Shown: piece by piece, positions 32,447 to 41,785 of the stretch | Numbering within the stretch: position 1 is the first letter of the stretch | Layout of the letters: every line of letters starts with the position of its first letter | Assembly: GCA_036346275.1 (NCBI GenBank) | Contig: CM070715.1 | Location: forward strand, 67,877,667-67,941,666 | Direction of reading: 5' to 3' | Origin: Otatea glauca | Taxonomy: Eukaryota > Streptophyta > Magnoliopsida > Poales > Poaceae | Length of the DNA: 64,000 nucleotides | Position numbers and translations under genes: made by a program | Notes under the pieces: model-generated | Told to the model about the DNA's origin: nothing | Database searches by the model: none | Seen by the model: only the letters and a program-made list of their open reading frames with translations

Positions 32447-35400
32447 TGTAACATCCCAAAAATTTGGCCTATAATTTCACTTATGTGCATTTTGGTGATT
32501 TTACGAATTTATTGGATTTTCGAAATTATTTGAATTTATTTTAATTAAGTATATTGAACCTTTAGTGAAAACTAAATGTATATATAGATAAAGTTAATAT
32601 AAAGTTTTACCAAAATATTTTATTTGAGCTCAGAATGTCCCAAAGTATTTATGAGAATTTTCTGGATTTTCACGATATTTTAATTGCCTTAAATGAATTA
32701 ATTTAATTTCGGGAATTATTTTAAATCAAAAGCTTTTGAAAAATCTTGGAGCGATCTGAGGCCAAGCCCAACTTTGTGCGTCTGCGCCCATCGCGGTGCG
32801 GCCGTCGGCCAACCGCGCCGCTTGCCGTGCGTGTGGCCGTTGGATCGGATCGACGGTTTGTCTCCTTCGCGAAACCCTAGCGCCTTGGCCGTTGGATCAA
32901 GATCACGCGGTGAGGATTCCTTGCGTTGTTTTGGTAAGTTTAGATCTCGCCCGCATTGGATTTGGAAGGAGCGGATCGGATCGTATCGCCGGATCTAATC
33001 GTAGCCGTTCATCGCGGTCGGACGGACGCGATCATCGTCTCGATTCGGTTTCGAATCCGCGCCGCTGCCGCCGCGCGGCGTGATTTTAGGGTTGCCTTTT
33101 ACGGCGTTCACCGTGGCTATTTAAAGCGCGGACCGCACCGAGGATCGCCATCCCGAGCGCATCCGCCGATGCTAGCCTTCGCCGTCGAGTCGCCGTCGCC
33201 CGTGCGATGAGAGCTCGCCGCGATTTTTAAATAGCGCCGCGTCGTTTTCTTTAGTTTGCGTCTCCGTCAAGCCGCCGTTCGCCGAATCGGTTCCAGATCC
33301 GGGCTCGTCGCGTCAAGCCGCATCGGGGTAGCCACTTCATCTCGCTGGAGTCGCGCCGAAACACCGTTCGGGAGGTCATCGTCCTCCGCTCCGGTGCCAG
33401 ACCGCCGCCGTGCTGCCATCTTCGTCGGGAAGCTTCATCGGCCGTTGGATCAAGTTTGTTCGGTTGAGATCGCGCCGCGTGTGCGTTAGAGCGTTAGCCG
33501 TTGGATCATCGCCTGGATGTACGCCGCGTGTCGAGCATCGGCTCGGCGGCGTTGCGACCGATCGATGCGCGCCGCGTGTCGAACGCGTGATGCGAGGCGC
33601 CGTGAGCCGCGTCCACGGTGGACGAGGCGGTTCCGTGGACCGGTCTGCATGCGCCGAGTGGCGTGTCGGCGCTGATTGGCTCGGGCCAGGGCTGGCGTCG
33701 ACATTGCGCAATAAAGATCTTTTCAATAGAAAAATAACTTCGGAAAAATCGGTTTTTCTATTTTCTGTATTTTCAGATTTATTCAAACTTCAAAAGGCTA
33801 TATCTTTTGCATTTTAACTCGGTTTGAGTGATTCAAATTTCTAAAATTTGTAAAATCAAGATCTATTTATTCGTGAATTTTATTTTATTTTTGGAGTTTG
33901 GTTGCTCTCTGTTTTGGTGTTTATTTGCTATTTTGGCATCGTTTAGCGTGAGCGTTGAGCTGCTCGGTGATCGGAGGAAGATTCATCGCTTCAAGACCCA
34001 AGCTCAGAGCAAGACCAGCACCTACTCCAAGGAAAGTTGTGCTTTGATCATGTTGCACCTAATTTTCACCAAATTGCTATTTTGTCTCTTAAACTTTATG
34101 CATGATATTTTATGTGTATAAATGATTTCAATTAATCTGGAATTAGATAATATGCCTATTTGAATTAAATCATACCTTGCCAATTTTATGCCATGATCTA
34201 TTTGTCACCCTAGGATGTGGAATTATAGTTGGTTAATATTAATAATCAACACAGGCTAGTTAGGCCGTCATAGATTGCTTAGCCATGCCACGTCATCACA
34301 TGTGTCCGAATGTTGATACTTAATCTTGACTAATGGAATATGGAACAATGTTTATGAATTGGTGTGTCATGTCTTTGTCGCACCGTGATATCAAGTTGTC
34401 GTGGCGAGGAGGTCACACATCTAGATTGAAATGTTGATGGCATGTGGTGCTTGGTAATCAAGTGGGGTGGTAATGATTTTAGATTGGGGCAAGTGGCAGG
34501 GCGGTGTGCCAAGGTGGGCTGGGATGGCGGGGGTATGTGGAAGTCTTGCCTTAATCACTTTAAGGACTTAACCTTGCAAGCCTTTGACTGAGTCCTTCTT
34601 GCAACCACATGTGCGGAATGGGACAGCCTAGTTGAATAATTTGTGAAACCTAGATTTGATCTTGTCGTGGTGAATAGTGAGTCCGGGTTACGGTTTAACT
34701 CACATGGCGCAAGAGGGGCCTGTTGTGGTGGTTTAACCCTTGATGTTGAAACCTTAGCGGCGATCTTGGGTCTAGGTGTAGCATTGTAAAGGCTTTATTA
34801 CGATCACTCGCCTTGGTGGTGTTTGGTTGTATCGTGTGGGTAAAGTGCATAACCTCTGCGAGTGTACAATCTATTCAAATAGCCGTGCTCACGGTATTGG
34901 GCAATGCTAAGAATTACAGATTAAGGGTTAGACTTTTGTTAAACAAAACCTATTGGGATGGCAAGGTGCCATGGAAAGTGGAAAATAATTTAGGATTGAG
35001 AAACTTGGTTACTTCGAAATCTTGAATTTATTAATTCTTGTATTTGTTTCTTGCTTTCCAATCTATTTACTATATTCTTGTTAAATCTTTGCTTTCTTGC
35101 AAAATAGCCATATTAGCCATTCGTTTGGATTAAGCCAAGCATATAGAATATTAGACTTGCATTATTGTGCACAACTTGTTGAGTGCTTTATGTACTCACC
35201 CCAACAACAACAACTTCGAAGAGGAGGAATCTCGCCCTTCGTGGAGGAGGATTATATGGATCACGAATGCTTAGGGTCCGAGCCTCATCGGTTGCTGTGG
35301 CGAATCGGGGCGCCACTGCGTTTATTCTATTTCATTGCTTTTCATTGATACTTTTTATTTAAGCCTGTGAGGCATTATTCATGTAAGACAACGTTATTAT

Positions 35401-35535
35401 TAATCATTGAAGTTTATGCTATATTTATTGTATGCGACTATGATAGCATCTATGTTGCGCCTGTGTGCACTAGCGTGATCCTGGACTAGTGCGGTATACA
35501 CAGAGGGTCCGGATTTGCAAATTCGGGTCCCGACA
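32447..35535 (+). mobile_element. 3' LTR of the Tekay-like element
   Basis: 3089 bp, partner of 23791-26876. It starts TGTAACATCCC directly after the polypurine tract and ends GGGTCCCGACA, with GTGGG following. Small indel differences from the 5' LTR cluster at CAG, CTG and CCGG words. Confidence 0.94.
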
Positions 35536-35869
35536 GTGGGTGTCATACCGGACCGGCCTAGTACAGATTCATCGTGCTTCGTGTCTGAACCGTGCCATGC
35601 CGCGACGGCTTGTCGTGCCCACCGTGCGATGCCGTGCTGGCCCGGCTCGCCTTTGGCGAGCCCTAGCACGATCCATTTGCGTTTCATGCCGTGCTGGCCC
35701 TGATCCGACCTATTTGTACTATTGCGACGAGAGGAAAGGAGTCGGAGACGCATGGAGTTAAGGCAATGGACACAAATATTATGGGAAAAAGAACTAAAAT
35801 TTATTTATTCTTGAACAGTTACAGAGAGCGAGGGGGATGTGCTGAACACGGGCAAGAGAGGAGGCAATA

Positions 35870-36045
35870 GACGAGAAAGAAAGTGAGGGAGACAGGCGAG
35901 AGAGATTGAAAGAGACGAGCGAGAGAGGGAGAGATTGAGAGATACGGGTGAGAGAGAGAGCTGAGAGAGATTGAGAGAAACGAGTGAGAGATAGCAACTT
36001 CTTGCACCGTCTCTCAATCTCTCTTAGCTCTCTCTCCCCTCTTGC
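35870..36045 (+). repeat. GA-rich minisatellite with a CT-rich inverted partner
   Basis: About 35890-35995 holds 25-35-base units built on GAGAGATTGAGAGA with GAGTGAGAG spacers. From 36010 the complement (TCTCTCAATCTCTCTT) follows, so the region can fold into a hairpin. It lies inside the hAT element. Confidence 0.8.
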
Positions 36046-36374
36046 CCATCTTTCTCACGTGTCGGCGGCGAGGGTGACGTCCATACTGCTGGGTGCGTCC
36101 ATAGCGCTCATGCTCTGCGAGTCGGTGACCTTCATGTTGAGTTTCTTCCTTATGCCCTGGGTCATCGGGCCCGGCACGGCATGTGCTACAGTGTTGTGTC
36201 AGGTCGTGTAGCCCATCGTGCTCGATTCTCGGGCCCGGCACAATCCGTGCTACAGTGTCATGCTAGCACAGCATGGCCCACTTCATGCTAGATCAGGCTT
36301 TGAACAAAACCGTGCCCACCGTGCCTTGGGCCAACCAAAAAAGCCCGACCCGAGTGCCCACCTCTAAATTTTAG

Positions 36375-37501
36375 TAATATAAATCCTCCGCGATCTCTAC
36401 GTGATTCCCACGATCCAAACGAGCCTCTTTTCAATTATATTGCGCTGCTGCGACAATATTTGTTTTCATCATCCCATGTAGTTGTCTAGTTGATCAAACT
36501 TTTGTTGCGAAGCAATCATCGGGGACGCTAGTGCTAAAATGCTCGGAACGTTTCTTCCTAATTTCGCGCGGCAAAGCCCCAGATCTAGTCATGCGTGGAC
36601 ACAAAGCTTCTTTACGTAGACTGTAAGAGCAGGCGATGCGTCAAGTATGGGTAGGTAGTACTTGTACCGTACAATAAAATACTGCAAATGCCAAGAACAA
36701 CGAGACATACTCGGTGTTTTGGACTGACCCTAAAAGTCAGAGGATTACTTGTCCAAAAACTCCAAATGGGAGAAGATACTACGAGCTCTCTTTCTCTATG
36801 TAAAAGAAAAGAAAAGAAAAATTCAGCAAGAATGCAATGCAATGCAATTGGGGTTTTACTCATGCGAGCAGGGTCACTAAACTTCCATCTACGCGCGAGT
36901 TAGAGAGTTTAAGTGCCACCTTTTAATCGCATCCGTTGATATGTTTTTCCCCTGACATATAAGATTCGAGCTAGGTCAATCTCGTATTAAAAGGAAAAAG
37001 AAAGAAAAGACGTTGCCGTACCAATAGGCTAGGAGTATTAACCCGTAGAGATTACCACTATCACGGTGGAGGCACGGACACACCATAATAAATCAGTGAT
37101 AAGTGAGATTGTGAAAGTGAGCCACCGTAGATGGACTGTTTGATTAAAAAGTAATGACCCAAATCTTCTATGGTGCTGGCCGGAGAATACCATAGCAGCT
37201 CTGCCACTATAGTAAGCACTGTATTAATGCATTGTATCTTGATGCTATGGCACGTTAGATCAACCTTGATCCAACAGTGTTGTAACAGCACAAGAACCTA
37301 TCGATGGATAGATCCAATCCGGATCAGGTCAGCCAGGATCCAGAGGCATGGGCCGCATGGCATGCACCCCATATTTCCACGATCCTATTGGTCGGGAGTC
37401 GGGACCATCGTCAAAGATTGGAAGTAGCAGTTAAAAACACGTTGGATTCCTCCTGCGATTCTTGCCCACGGTAAGTTTACCGCTACTGATCATCTGACCT
37501 A
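36375..37501. other. Intergenic sequence, no gene seen
   Basis: Between two hAT elements. Open frames are short and lack coding character or recognisable domains. Some short repeats occur (AATGCAATGC near 36835), but nothing else stands out. Confidence 0.55.
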
Positions 37502-37509
37502 GTGCTAAC

Positions 37510-38630
37510 TAGGGGTGGGCACATATAAACCAAAACCAAAAAACTGAACTGAATTAATTGATTTTTCGGTTTTTTTTGTTTTCGGTTTTCTGCTCGGTTT
37601 ATTTTAGTGGTATTCGGTTTTCAAGTTTCGGTTCGGTTTTTAACCGCTAGAAACCGAATAAACCACCCATCCCTAATAAACCACGTTCCCTAATAAACCA
37701 CCCGTCACCGCCTTCCCCAATCGCCTGCCTCCTCACGAGCCACGGAACCTTAGCTCCGGCGAGACCTCCAGACCCAGCCGTGTCCTATCCCTGGTGACCT
37801 CCTGAATCCTGATTCGCTTGGCCTCCAGGGTTTCATCTCCGTCCTCCTTCGAAGGGATCTACGGCCTTCAGGCTTCGTCTCCATCCTCCTTCGAAGGGAT
37901 CCGTGTCCTCCAGCGACCTCGGCCTCCGCTCGCGTCCTGTCCCTGCAGACCACCTGATTCACGCGGCTTCTAGGGTTTCGTCTCCATCCTCCTTCCAAGG
38001 GATCTACGGCCTCCAAGCCTCGTCTCCGTCCTCCTTCCAAGGGATTCGCGATTCATCGATCGAATTTCGATCTGTAAGTTGTAACTTTCTACCATTGCAA
38101 TTTTGTGTATTTGATCTGAGATAATCTCGGGCCGTCTCGTAAAAATTGTGCAAAAGGATAGGCCTCTGGAAAGAGAGAAAAAGAGACTCGACATCATGGG
38201 TACTGTGTATGACAAATACAAGAGTGAAAAGGAAACTTCTATGCATGTGCCCATTCTTGTCTCTGTTTTTAACTCAAGCAGCTCATATCAAAGACAGATC
38301 GACACGGCTGTGGCTAGCTCCAGAGCAGGCAAGATTTTATGCCCCTAGAGACCAGAGCCCCCAAGACTCGACGTCATGGCTTGCGGAGACAATCCACAGC
38401 GGATCGAGCCGGGGGTGGAGGCGGATTGAGGAGGGATTTGGATCTAGGTCTAGGAGCTTGATTTGGTTTGGTTTGTCACTCTAATAATTCAGTTGACCAA
38501 AAACCGAATTAACCGAATATTTCGATTAATTCGGTTCGGTTTTTGAATTTATTCGGCTTGGTTCGGTTTATAGTTTTCAAAAACCAAAATATTTTTAAAT
38601 CAAATCGAAAAAACCGAATACCCACCCACA
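37510..38630 (+). mobile_element. Non-autonomous hAT-type element, 1.12 kb
   Basis: Left end TAGGGGTGGGCA at 37510; right end TACCCACCCACA at 38619-38630, giving terminal inverted repeats with 9 of 12 matching. Flanks are GTGCTAAC (37502-37509) and GTGATAAC (38631-38638), 7 of 8 matching, the 8-bp duplication typical of hAT. Both subterminal regions are full of the word TTCGGTTTT/AAAACCGAA, a common feature of hAT ends where transposase binds. The centre (37740-38470) is a GC-rich, non-transposase block with a tandem duplication. Confidence 0.85.
37780..38050 (+). repeat. Tandem duplication inside the hAT element (period about 145 bp)
   Basis: The block CCTGATTCGC..CCAGGGTTTC..CCTTCGAAGGGATC is repeated about 145 bases later as CCTGATTCAC..CTAGGGTTTC..CCTTCCAAGGGATC. 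Each unit itself contains the word TCCTCCTT(C)GAAGGGAT twice, about 45 bases apart. The sequence has the look of a plant 5' UTR and ends in a donor-like CTGTAAGTT at 38071, so it might be captured host sequence. Confidence 0.75.
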
Positions 38631-38638
38631 GTGATAAC

Positions 38639-39047
38639 CAACCAGTAGTACATGGTATGTTTTACCTTGTCTTTTCGAGTATGGGTAGCATGATCACTGT
38701 TTCATAACAGCTTAAGCTTTTCGTCAGCGCGTGAAAGTAACGCGGTAATCTATTAGGACGCACTTGTCACTGTGGCATCACTGTATCTGAGATCTCAATT
38801 AGTCGAAGACATGAGCTCTGGACTCGCATGTCTGCTTGACTAATGGCAGGCCGTCACCCAACGTTTACTGGTTCAGAACCTACAAGTCCATCCCACAAAC
38901 AAGACCAACACATAATTCTGCATTCATAAATCAGGCCATGATATGTTATGCATTGTTCTCTAACCTCAAAACGAATTTACTGAGGTAAAGAGCCGAAACT
39001 GCATGCACCATCCACCATGTAAACTCAGCTTGGAATTGGGAGAGAGA
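38639..39047. other. Intergenic sequence, no gene seen
   Basis: About 400 bases between two hAT-type elements. No domain, repeat or long frame could be recognised. Confidence 0.5.
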
Positions 39048-39055
39048 GACAAGAC

Positions 39056-40854
39056 CAGGGTTACAAATACCGATATCACGATTATTATTATTTTTGAATA
39101 AACAGTATTTTCCGAAAACCGGTAGAAATCGAATGTGTTCGAAGTCAAAAATTTTGAAATAGGCGATCAAACTTTGTCGAAAAAATAAAAAAATCGACCA
39201 ATTTTCGAGCGATTTTATTCGATTTTCGGCACACTCAAGGAAAATTGGAAAAAAAACTGTAAAAAATTGCAGAAACTCGTAATAGATTCCAATTAGTCTA
39301 TAAAACACCTCAGAGAAATTTCAACAATTTTTGAATTCATTTAGTGCTTCTGAAAAATCAAAAACTGCAATTAATGAAAAGAACAAAGACACTATCAGAT
39401 TTTTATAAAAATTTACAAGCTTGATCATGTTCTGAAATTTTAATAGAATCATAATTAGTGACCAAGGATCATGTAATAAATTTTTTAGAAATATTAGACT
39501 TCATTTACTGCCTCTATAAAATAAAAAACCGGAGAGAATATATTCTGACAGTAGCACTGTCAGAATTGTTTTAAAAAAATACACAAGTATTATCATCATC
39601 TGGAGATTTTACATAATCATTATAATTTCCTCAGGATGTCACACAAGAAAATTCAGAAATATTAGACTTCATTTAATACCCCTAGAAAATCAAAAACCGA
39701 AGAGCATATACAAAGACAGTAGCACTGTTAAATTTTTTAAAAAATACACAGGTCTGGTAATGATCTAGATTCATTAGCATTACTCCGGGACCTCACATAA
39801 AACAATTAAAAAATTAACACTTCTTGATAAATTTCTTCAATTTTTTTGAATTTGAATTTTAACTTGAACTTAACAGGTTTACCGAGCGATTTTTAATCCC
39901 AAATCGCCCGAATACACGTGAAAATCGTGATTTTAGCTCGATTATCGTCGATATTTGAAACCCTAACAAGCACACAAAAAATTCAAAAAAATTAACACTT
40001 CTTGATAAATTTCACCAACTTTTTCAAATTTGAATTTGAACTTAACAGGTTTACCGAGCGATTTTTAAGAATTTTTTTTAAAATAATACATTTTTTTATT
40101 TAAATGGCAAAAATATATCTCGATCTCAAAAAATTGCAAAAATATACATATGTCGCCCTTTGAACGGGCGACAGAGGCCTCTGTAGCCTCTGTCGCCTTT
40201 TGAATGGGCGATTTTGGCACTTGTCGCCCTCTGAATGGGCGACATGTCCCCTTTTCTGTAGTCAGTTTTTCTAAAGAAAATCATAACTTTTTCATGTGAT
40301 CTCGGATGGAGATGAACTTTATATGAAAATTGTAACTCTCGACGAGATCTACAACATTGGTATACAATTTTTTTTTAATTTGAATTCATTTAGATGGCCA
40401 AAAATAGGATGGAAAGTTCAGATCTAAAAATCAGATCTAAACTAAATCTGAAACTTCTATCTCGTTTTTGGTAGTCCAAATGGATTCAAATGAAAAAAAG
40501 TTATATACCAAAGTTGTAGATCTCATCGAGAGCTACAATTTTCATATAAAGTTCACCTCTATCCAAGATCATATGAAAAAATTATGATTTTCTTTAAAAA
40601 CTAGCTACAGGAAAAGGGACATGTCGCCCATTCAGAGGGCGACAAGTGCCAAAATCACCCATTTAGAGGGCGACAAGTGCCCTGTCGCCCGTTCAAAGGG
40701 CGATAAAGGTATATTTTTGCAATTTTTAATATCGTGGTATACTTTTGCAATTTGAATAAAAAAATGTATTATTTTAAAAAAAAGTTCCGATTTTTAATCC
40801 TGAATCGCCCCGATACACGTGAAAATGGCGATTATCGTCGATATTTGGAACCCT
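39056..40854 (+). mobile_element. hAT-type non-autonomous element, same family as 47737-48654, with a nested MITE
   Basis: Left end CAGGGTTACAAATACCG at 39056; right end CGATATTTGGAACCCT at 40854. Flanks are GACAAGAC (39048-39055) and GACAGGAC (40855-40862), 7 of 8 matching. One terminal G seems lost on the right. The body is AT-rich and shares long stretches with 47737-48654, for example CTATAAAACACCTCAGAGAA at 39299 and 48006. The last 170 bases are tandemly duplicated (39800-39966 and 39967-40854), the second copy interrupted by the MITE at 40069-40787. Confidence 0.75.
40069..40787. mobile_element. Fold-back Mutator-like MITE, 719 bp, TSD CGATTTTTAA
   Basis: Begins GAATTTTTTTTA at 40069 and ends AAAAAAAAGTTC at 40787. 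The two halves are inverted copies over nearly the whole length with a short central loop near 40450. The 10 bases CGATTTTTAA stand on both sides (40059-40068 and 40788-40797); a 9-10 bp duplication and long inverted repeats are characteristic of Mutator-like elements. No coding capacity. Each arm carries three 19-base palindromes of the form TCGCCC-N7-GGGCGA. A transcript through it would form a long hairpin. Confidence 0.87.
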
Positions 40855-40862
40855 GACAGGAC

Positions 40863-41785
40863 ACATGCATGCACACATGACGACACACCACATGATCTCA
40901 ACAAAGCTGGGAGGGTCAAAGAAAGGCAATTTTCACTTCCCAGTGGCGCCCAACGGCGAGCTCACCTTTAGGCTTTATCACGTTCAATTCAATCATACAC
41001 AAATCTGCAAACATTGCAGCTTTGACCTGCATGATTGTACCCAAAGATGTAATAGTACCATGAGAGGCTGGTGCTTTGCAAAAGCAGGATCACAATTCAC
41101 AAGAAACTTCCACACACTTGATAAAGGTGGCAAAGGTGAGCTCAATCATAGACAGCAGCAGAGATACTAAACCAAACACACTCTGTCTGTTTATACTACT
41201 AATTTGTACGGCCCCATCAAGCAGAGAATAAATATGGCTGGCCTCTCCATGAGGCAAAGCTGGAGCAAAGGTATTTTAAAGGAAAGCATGGCTCCTAAAA
41301 TACCCCACATGCCAGTAATCCCAAATAGCATTCAGAAAGTATGGCTCCTAAAATACACTGGTTTTAAAATATGTGGGCGTGCATCTGCTAACATGTTATC
41401 AATGGGGCATCGATCAAATCAATGCAGCGAAGGTTAAATAAATAAAAAAGGAGTGCACGTGTTTGTCATCAGAAAGAAAAGAAGGGTGCACAACAGCACA
41501 GGGCAATAGTTTTCAGATACAATACAATTCCTTCTTTTAGCAGTTAGAACAACATACAGGAGGGCAAAATGTAAGGAAAATAAGGGTAAATGGGTAATAG
41601 GAAAGAGAAGATGGCACAACAACACCCACAAAATCGCACAACAGGAATATGAAACACACCAGCAACCAAGATGCAGAAATTTTCTGGAAAATTTATGTAC
41701 ACAGGTGTAGCATGCTCTGCTGGACAACAACACACCAAGAGCGGCTTATGGCTTACCCGAGTCAGGTTGGAACAGAAATGTGTTA
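40863..41785. other. Region downstream of the IQD gene, including its probable 3' UTR
   Basis: The IQD stop codon is at 41788-41786 on the minus strand, so the 3' UTR should occupy the bases just left of it. Open frames on the plus strand (for example 40865-41170) show no recognisable domain and are considered incidental. The repeated word GGCTCCTAAAATAC occurs at 41289 and 41343. Confidence 0.5.

Larger units (their letters stand above)
23791..35535 (+). mobile_element. Complete Tekay-like Ty3/gypsy (chromovirus) element, 11.7 kb, TSD GTGGG
   Basis: Two LTRs of about 3.09 kb (23791-26876 and 32447-35535) with TGTAACATCCC..GGGTCCCGACA ends flank the internal region. GTGGG duplicates are at 23786-23790 and 35536-35540. 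A primer site TGGTATCGAGCC (26881) and a polypurine tract AAGGGGAGG (about 32436-32444) bound the internal part. Gag, protease, reverse transcriptase, RNase H, integrase and a chromodomain-like tail can be recognised in order, but every domain has frameshifts. The LTRs are alike enough to suggest recent insertion; most differences are 1-2 base indels, not substitutions. Confidence 0.95.
23781..36366 (+). mobile_element. Non-autonomous hAT-type element split by the Tekay-like retrotransposon
   Basis: The left end TAGAGGTGGG is at 23781-23790 and the right end CCCACCTCTA at 36357-36366, a perfect 10-bp inverted repeat of the kind seen in plant hAT elements. The flanks are CATTGTAG (23773-23780) and AATTTTAG (36367-36374), 6 of 8 matching, as expected for an old 8-bp duplication. 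All but 10 bases of the element lie to the right of the retrotransposon (35541-36366). The interior is rich in GTGCC/GGCACGG words, a GA/CT-rich inverted repeat at 35870-36045, and has no transposase. Confidence 0.75.
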
